From NCBI RefSeq assembly GCF_001186155.3, contig NZ_CP016540.2, forward strand, positions 620,001 through 684,000: a stretch of 64,000 nt of DNA, read 5' to 3'. Under the pieces are notes generated by a model. The model made no database searches, was not told where the DNA came from, and saw nothing but the letters and a program-made list of their open reading frames with translations. A program made the translations under genes and the position numbers. The stretch is from Planococcus versutus. GTDB taxonomy: Bacteria > Bacillota > Bacilli > Bacillales_A > Planococcaceae. Each line of letters starts with the position of its first letter. Position 1 is the stretch's first letter. Positions 59,513 to 64,000 of the stretch are shown piece after piece.

Positions 59513-60541
59513 ATGAAAAAAATAGTCGGTTTTGCATTGATTACTCTGCTGTTACTGGTAGTGTCGGCTTGTGGTAGACCCAGTGATCCGTCTTCTGCTT
59601 CAACAGAAGAAGATGGTGAAGATGTATATACTATCCGAATCGGTTACTTGGTTCCTGAAGAACATTCTGCTCATATCGAGTCGTTGAATTTTAAAGAAAA
59701 GCTGGAAACAGAATCAGATGGACGACTGAAAGTAGAGCTTTATCCGAACGGTCAACTGTACGGATCGGACCGAGAAGCGATTGAAGCTGTGCAGTTAGGA
59801 AACTTGGAAATGACTATTCCAGCAGTTGCGCCGTTGTCTTCATTTAATGAGAAATTCTTGGTATTTGATTTGCCGTTTTTGTTTAATGACTACGATGCCG
59901 CTTATAAAGCGTTGGACGGAGATTTAGGCCAGGAACTACTGGATAGTCTAGAGCAAAATGATTTAAAAGGACTAGCTTTTGGCGAAAATGGATTTCGACA
60001 TGTATCTAATAATGAGGGACCAATTGAGTCGCCAGAAGACATGGAAGGGCTGAAGTTACGGACGCTCGAGAACCCACTTCATACGGATACGTTCAAAGCG
60101 TTCGGTGCGAATGCTTCTCCGTTTGCTTTCGGAGAATTGTATACGGCTTTGCAACAAGGAACTTACGATGCAATGGAGTGTCCAATTTCACTATACTACA
60201 CAAATAAGTTCTACGAAGTACAGGATTATTTAACGTTGACTGGGCATGTATATGCAGCAGCCATTTTATTGGCAAATAACGATTTTTATAACAGTTTGCC
60301 TGATGATCTTCAAGCGTTGGTGATAGAGGCATCTGAAGAATTCCGTGATGACCAGCGTGAACTTGCTCAACAACAAGATGTAGAGTTTATGGAAAAATTA
60401 GAAGCAGAAGGCATGCAAATTAACGATTTAACAGTTGAACAGCGAGATGAGTTTCGTCAAGCAGCACAATCTGTTTACGAAAAATACGAAGATCAAATTG
60501 GTAAAGACTTGATTGACCGTGCATTAGCTACAAATGACTAG
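59513..60541 (+). CDS. TRAP transporter substrate-binding lipoprotein, DctP family
   Basis: 342 residues from the ATG at 59513 with AGGAGG about 6 nt upstream (another ATG lies 27 nt earlier). The lipobox is VVSACG. DctP marks: RIGYLVPEEHSAHIESLNFK, RLKVELYPNGQLYGSDREAI, FLFNDYDAAYKALDG, GFRHVSNNEGPIESPEDMEG, then LKLRTLENPLHTDTFKAFGA (the conserved carboxylate-binding Arg) and GELYTALQQGTYDAMECPIS. It captures an organic acid outside the membrane for a DctQM permease. No dctQ or dctM lies in this window, so it is an orphan or serves a distant permease. Confidence 0.85.
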   Translation: MKKIVGFALITLLLLVVSACGRPSDPSSASTEEDGEDVYTIRIGYLVPEEHSAHIESLNFKEKLETESDGRLKVELYPNGQLYGSDREAIEAVQLGNLEMTIPAVAPLSSFNEKFLVFDLPFLFNDYDAAYKALDGDLGQELLDSLEQNDLKGLAFGENGFRHVSNNEGPIESPEDMEGLKLRTLENPLHTDTFKAFGANASPFAFGELYTALQQGTYDAMECPISLYYTNKFYEVQDYLTLTGHVYAAAILLANNDFYNSLPDDLQALVIEASEEFRDDQRELAQQQDVEFMEKLEAEGMQINDLTVEQRDEFRQAAQSVYEKYEDQIGKDLIDRALATND

Positions 60542-60656
60542 CTTAATGCCTTTAAAGTAGAGCTACCGACAGAGAGCCTCCATACTTTCTGCAAGTCTTT
60601 TGCGTATAGTTAACGTGTAGACAGACAGCAGAATTAGAAAAGGGAGGCAGAAAGAA

Positions 60657-60887
60657 ATGATGAGACACGGATCAGGTATGGACTGGGGAATGGGAGGTGG
60701 ATTTTTGATGTTTTTTTTACTATTAGTTATCGTTGGTGCCATTGTGTACTACGTTATGAAGAACAACAATGCAAATCGTTCTCAGAAAAATACAGGTGAC
60801 GACGCAATGGAAATCGCTAAGAAGCGCCTGGCAAAAGGTGAAATCACGACAGAAGAATTTGAAGAAATTAAAAAAACACTTTTGTAA
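60657..60887 (+). CDS. Small membrane protein with SHOCT domain
   Basis: 76 residues. A Met/Gly/His-rich start (MRHGSGMDWGMGGG), one membrane helix (LMFFLLLVIVGAIVYYVM) and a C-terminal SHOCT motif (MEIAKKRLAKGEITTEEFEE, IKKTL). SHOCT is a short oligomerisation element. GGGAGG lies about 10 nt before the ATG. Followed at once by its terminator. Confidence 0.85.
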   Translation: MMRHGSGMDWGMGGGFLMFFLLLVIVGAIVYYVMKNNNANRSQKNTGDDAMEIAKKRLAKGEITTEEFEEIKKTLL

Positions 60888-60892
60888 ACACA

Positions 60893-60935
60893 AAAAACCA
60901 CGATCTGAATACAAGAGTTCAGGTTGTGGTTTTTC
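60893..60935 (+). terminator. Rho-independent terminator
   Basis: AAAAACCAC-GATCTGAA pairs with TTCAGGT-TGTGGTTTTT. Confidence 0.8.
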
Positions 60936-61077
60936 GATATGGACAAACAGAAGAAATTACAATCTGCGTGATGAGATATGTTAAGTCGCCCTATCAATCA
61001 TCCAGAAATTGCTAGAACGGTGCAATGCTACTGGCCTGTTACAATTACACACAAACGGAAAGTAAGGTAACCAAAAG

Positions 61078-61812
61078 ATGAAATCATACATTATCCGAAT
61101 TGAACTAGAACACTCAGATCCACTCGTTTGGCGTAAAGTGGTTATGCCAGCAGGAGCTACGTTTAATATGCTGCATGATATCGTGCAACAGGTCAGCAAT
61201 TTTCAAAGCGGCTATCCATCAGAAGGCTATCACTTGTTCGAATTTGATTTGACTGAAGACGGAATCCGCGTGACAAATGACGAAGAAGCGTACCAAGAAC
61301 ATCAGCATTTTAAAAAGAATAAAAAAATGTTCGCGGAGCGACTAAAGAATATGGAGCCGAAGCATAAAAAGTATGAAGAGGCTTATCAAGAACGGCTATC
61401 GTTAGTTGTGCGAAAACCTTCAAGTATTAAAATGGATGAGTTTTTGGAAAAGCACAGAGAGCTAGTTTATAACTACGATTTTGGAGACGGCTGGCAGTTC
61501 CGTATTAAACTAGAGACAATCGTTGATGATTATTATTTCGGTTTCCCAACGCTGCTGGATGGTGCAGAAACGGCACCGCCGGAAGACGTGGGTGGCATTC
61601 CTGGATTTTATGAATTCCTACGAATATATAGAGACAAAAAGCACGCGGAGCATAAAGAGATAAAAGACTGGGCAGATAGCCAATATTTTATAGAGTATGA
61701 TCCGGATGCCACTAACAGCCAACTGAAAAGCCGGATGTATAAAAAGACAGAATGGGATAAAATACATCATGAAAACTATAAGGTGATTGAAGACAAGTAT
61801 CGGAAAAATTAG
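61078..61812 (+). CDS. Plasmid pRiA4b ORF-3 family protein
   Basis: 244 residues. The family core is plain: YIIRIELEHSDPLVWRKVVM, PAGATFNMLHDIVQQVSNFQ, GYHLFEFDL, then VYNYDFGDGWQFRIKLETIV and APPEDVGGIPGFYEFLRIYR. These proteins have a barrel-like fold of unknown function. A charged insertion lies between residues 70 and 120. A C-terminal fragment of a second copy is found at 46.8 kb. Confidence 0.85.
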   Translation: MKSYIIRIELEHSDPLVWRKVVMPAGATFNMLHDIVQQVSNFQSGYPSEGYHLFEFDLTEDGIRVTNDEEAYQEHQHFKKNKKMFAERLKNMEPKHKKYEEAYQERLSLVVRKPSSIKMDEFLEKHRELVYNYDFGDGWQFRIKLETIVDDYYFGFPTLLDGAETAPPEDVGGIPGFYEFLRIYRDKKHAEHKEIKDWADSQYFIEYDPDATNSQLKSRMYKKTEWDKIHHENYKVIEDKYRKN

Positions 61813-61863
61813 GGTTTTGGCGGTTTCATTAGAAAGAAGAATAGACTTGTTAGGAGAGGTAAG

Positions 61864-62466
61864 TTGATAAAGATACATACAGGCTCAAAAAATCTTATCA
61901 TTGTACTCCACGAAATTTATGGAGTCAACTTGCATATCAAAGGAGTATGCAGGTCGTTAGCAAAAGAAGGTTTTGATGTTAGTTGTCCGAATCTACTACA
62001 GCAGCAAATGACTTTTGAGTATAACCAAGAAGAAGCGGCTTACCGCCATTTTACGGAGAATATAGACTTTGCAGATGTTGCGATCAAAGTCCAGAAAATC
62101 GTGTTGGATGCTCAGGACAAATATGAAGAGATTTACATCGTCGGTTTTAGCGTAGGCGCGACGATTGCTTGGCTATGCAGTGAGATAGACTGCATTAAAG
62201 GGGTGGTTGGCTACTACGGATCGCGAATTAGAGACCATTTGGAAACAAATCCGCAATGTCCAACTCTCTTGTTTTTTTCGAAACAAGAACAATCTTCCGG
62301 TGTGACTGAATCGCTACACCGTTTGAATAAGAAAAATGTGGAAGTGCATCAGTTTAACGCAGAACATGGTTTTAGTGATCCTTATTCGTCAAAACATCAT
62401 GCACCGTCTCGAGACGACGCCTATAACAAGATGCTCGACTTTCTTCTAAAGCACGGCATTAGTTGA
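61864..62466 (+). CDS. Dienelactone hydrolase family protein
   Basis: 200 residues from a TTG start with TAGGAGAGG upstream. The alpha/beta-hydrolase pattern shows LIIVLHEIYGVNLHIKGVCR (oxyanion loop with Glu), DVSCPNLL, IYIVGFSVGATIAWLCS (nucleophile Ser in place of the Cys of true dienelactone hydrolase) and HQFNAEHGFSDPYS (His). The carboxylic ester or lactone substrate is unknown. Confidence 0.8.
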   Translation: MIKIHTGSKNLIIVLHEIYGVNLHIKGVCRSLAKEGFDVSCPNLLQQQMTFEYNQEEAAYRHFTENIDFADVAIKVQKIVLDAQDKYEEIYIVGFSVGATIAWLCSEIDCIKGVVGYYGSRIRDHLETNPQCPTLLFFSKQEQSSGVTESLHRLNKKNVEVHQFNAEHGFSDPYSSKHHAPSRDDAYNKMLDFLLKHGIS

Positions 62467-62638
62467 TCGTTTTGCATTCATAAATACAGTGGAGTAATTA
62501 GTATCGCGGCATAGTGGAAGGCATATGTATACTTGCAGTTGAACCGATAGCCTCTAGGTTTACAAAATCCAGTCCCATTGGTATATTGAGCGTTAATACG
62601 ATGACTCACAAATCGCACGAAGAAAAGAGGTTGGAAAA

Positions 62639-63148
62639 ATGGATGTGAAATTCCCAATTGGAAAATTACAAGTTCCTGATCACGTAACAGCTGAGCATGT
62701 CAAAGAATGGCTTGAAAAAACCGAGACGTATACCACGCGACTCAGAAAAGTGGTTGATTCACTAGACGACGAGCAATTAGCTAAAAAATACAGAGAAGGC
62801 AGTTGGACCGTCCGCGAACTTGTGCATCATATTGCAGATTCGCAGTTGAATATGTATCAACGTTTGAAACTGGCTTTGACGGATGACAATCCAACAGTTC
62901 CTGCTTTTGATCAAGAAAAGTGGATCGCGCTTCCCGACAATGAGTTACCAGTAGAAAGTTCGGTTCGCATACTAGAAGGACTAAACGAACGCATTGTGGC
63001 ACTTGGCAAGCAATTATCTGAAGAGCAATGGGCGCGCGTGTTTACACATGCGACAACTGGCGAAATCAGTGTCGCAACAAAACTCGCAAAATTGTCTTGG
63101 CACGAAGAACATCATTTGGCACATATCAAAATAGCTTTGGAAAATTGA
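62639..63148 (+). CDS. YfiT-type bacillithiol transferase / DinB-fold metal protein
   Basis: 169 residues of the DinB four-helix fold. The N-terminal KFPIGKLQVPDHVTAEHVKE and the metal site His residues in VRELVHHIADSQLNMYQR and LSWHEEHHLAHIKIAL are typical of YfiT/BstA. Family members use a bound metal to transfer bacillithiol to electrophiles. Its presence agrees with a Bacillales host that makes bacillithiol. AAAGAGGTTG lies upstream of the ATG. Confidence 0.85.
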   Translation: MDVKFPIGKLQVPDHVTAEHVKEWLEKTETYTTRLRKVVDSLDDEQLAKKYREGSWTVRELVHHIADSQLNMYQRLKLALTDDNPTVPAFDQEKWIALPDNELPVESSVRILEGLNERIVALGKQLSEEQWARVFTHATTGEISVATKLAKLSWHEEHHLAHIKIALEN

Positions 63149-63178
63149 AATTACCATAAAAGAAATTGAAAAAAGTAA

Positions 63179-63217
63179 GAAACCGCTGATGGAAGTTATT
63201 CCGTTTAGCGGTTTTTG
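63179..63217 (+). terminator. Rho-independent terminator
   Basis: AAACCGCT pairs with AGCGGTTT across a 19-nt loop, then a T-run. Bases 63218-63436 hold no supported gene. Confidence 0.7.
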
Positions 63218-63436
63218 GTTTGGAGAAAAGTCGTGAAATAGAGTTACTCTTTTCCTTTTAAAATTTTGTTCGCAATCCATCGCTATGAAACACACGATAT
63301 ATGGTAAAATAATCTTAATCGTAAATTTTCACAAAATTAAGTTAGTTGAACAAGAATATGGCAATTTAGTCAGTAAGCATAGTTGTTTTTTTGAATGAAA
63401 TAAAGCTTACATTATACGAAGGTAGGGGCTGTTTGC

Positions 63437-63895
63437 ATGTTAGGGGAAAAAGAAGAAAACACATTCACAAAGAAACCAGTAGAAAAACGCAGGCTCGGAG
63501 AACCAACAGGTGCGTTTAAAGGCGCAGCTTGGGGAGCATTGCTAATTGGCGTATCGACGTATTTGCTCGGCTTGTACAATGCGGCGATGGAATTGAACGA
63601 AAAAGGATACTACATTACCTTAATGATTCTTGGCTTGTATTCTGCGGTATCACTCCAAAAAGCAGTAAGAGATCGTGATGAAGGGATACGTGTCACTAAC
63701 TTGTATTACGGCATTAGCTGGTTTGCATTGATCTCAGCGATTGCACTTATGGCAATTGGCTTGTTCAACGCAGGCAGTATCACTTTGAGCGAGAAAGGCT
63801 TTTACGGCATCTCGTTTGTCTTGAGTTTGTTCGCTGTTGTCACGGTACAAAAGAACGTCCGGGATACAGAAGAAGCAAATAATATGGAAGAATAA
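63437..63895 (+). CDS. YiaA/YiaB family inner membrane protein
   Basis: 152 residues with two copies of the two-helix YiaAB unit: GAAWGALLIGVSTYLLGLYN, then YYITLMILGLYSAVSLQKAV, and YGISWFALISAIALMAIGLF, then FYGISFVLSLFAVVTVQKNV. Each unit ends in QKxVRD. Function unknown. An in-frame ATG at 63437 has TAGGGG about 12 nt upstream. The final 105 bases of the window hold nothing that I can support. Confidence 0.85.
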   Translation: MLGEKEENTFTKKPVEKRRLGEPTGAFKGAAWGALLIGVSTYLLGLYNAAMELNEKGYYITLMILGLYSAVSLQKAVRDRDEGIRVTNLYYGISWFALISAIALMAIGLFNAGSITLSEKGFYGISFVLSLFAVVTVQKNVRDTEEANNMEE

Positions 63896-64000
63896 TGAAT
63901 GAGTGTTGCTCATAATATGCTTATAGTAACTGGTCTATTTTGACTTAATGATTACGTTCTAACTAAGAATGATAAAAACAAGAGAGTACATGAGAAATTC

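Overview
The window looks like chromosome of a low- to mid-GC Gram-positive rod of the order Bacillales, most plausibly a Planococcaceae member (Planococcus/Sporosarcina-like). This rests on strong AGGAGG-type ribosome binding sites with ATG/GTG/TTG starts, lipoprotein signals, a YfiT-type bacillithiol transferase and overall gene content. It is inference from protein style, with no marker gene present. There are no rRNA or tRNA genes and no CRISPR array.

Region by region. 1-6.3 kb holds the end of a UvrD-type helicase, a DUF4126 membrane protein, a restriction-nuclease/TerD fusion, an unknown protein, a decapitated ABC ATPase and a broken ISL3 transposase. 7.0-17.6 kb is a catabolic locus. 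A GntR regulator and an HMG-CoA-lyase-like enzyme diverge from isochorismatase-family amidohydrolase, HyuA, HyuB, family III CoA-transferase, LeuC-like, LeuD-like and enoyl-CoA hydratase/isomerase genes. Read together they fit opening of a cyclic imide or amide, hydration of the resulting unsaturated diacid (citraconate type), CoA transfer and cleavage to acetyl-CoA plus pyruvate. 18-31 kb is a more GC-rich stretch with an SDR, a FadR-like regulator with a fatty acid hydroxylase next to a P450 scar, a short UvrA paralogue, two lipoprotein enzymes, a MATE pump, a frameshifted SWIM-domain gene and a flavin monooxygenase. 32-40 kb is AT-rich accessory DNA: a DUF262 (GmrSD-like) protein, an EVE-HNH nuclease, a DUF4839-like lipoprotein, a membrane-protein gene split by a complete IS3-family element, and unknown proteins. 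41-64 kb is mostly ordinary: amidase, aldo/keto reductase, TspO, DJ-1 protein, a five-gene peptidase/AbgT transporter operon with its own regulator, an ArAE exporter, an ECF transporter operon, an orphan TRAP binding protein, SHOCT, pRiA4b, dienelactone hydrolase, YfiT and YiaA/B genes.

The most striking non-genic feature is a dispersed element of about 165 bp, called here the R element. At least 20 complete or partial copies lie between 1.3 and 41 kb and one doubtful copy lies at 58.5 kb. Each has inverted termini and a central GC-rich hairpin followed by a T-run. Every copy is in the same orientation. Many start 0-70 nt after a stop codon, where the hairpin would act as the gene's terminator. 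Fragments of genes (SWIM protein, PD-(D/E)XK nuclease, P450, ABC ATPase) abut these elements, so the first 41 kb appears to be a zone of repeated insertion, gene capture and gene decay.
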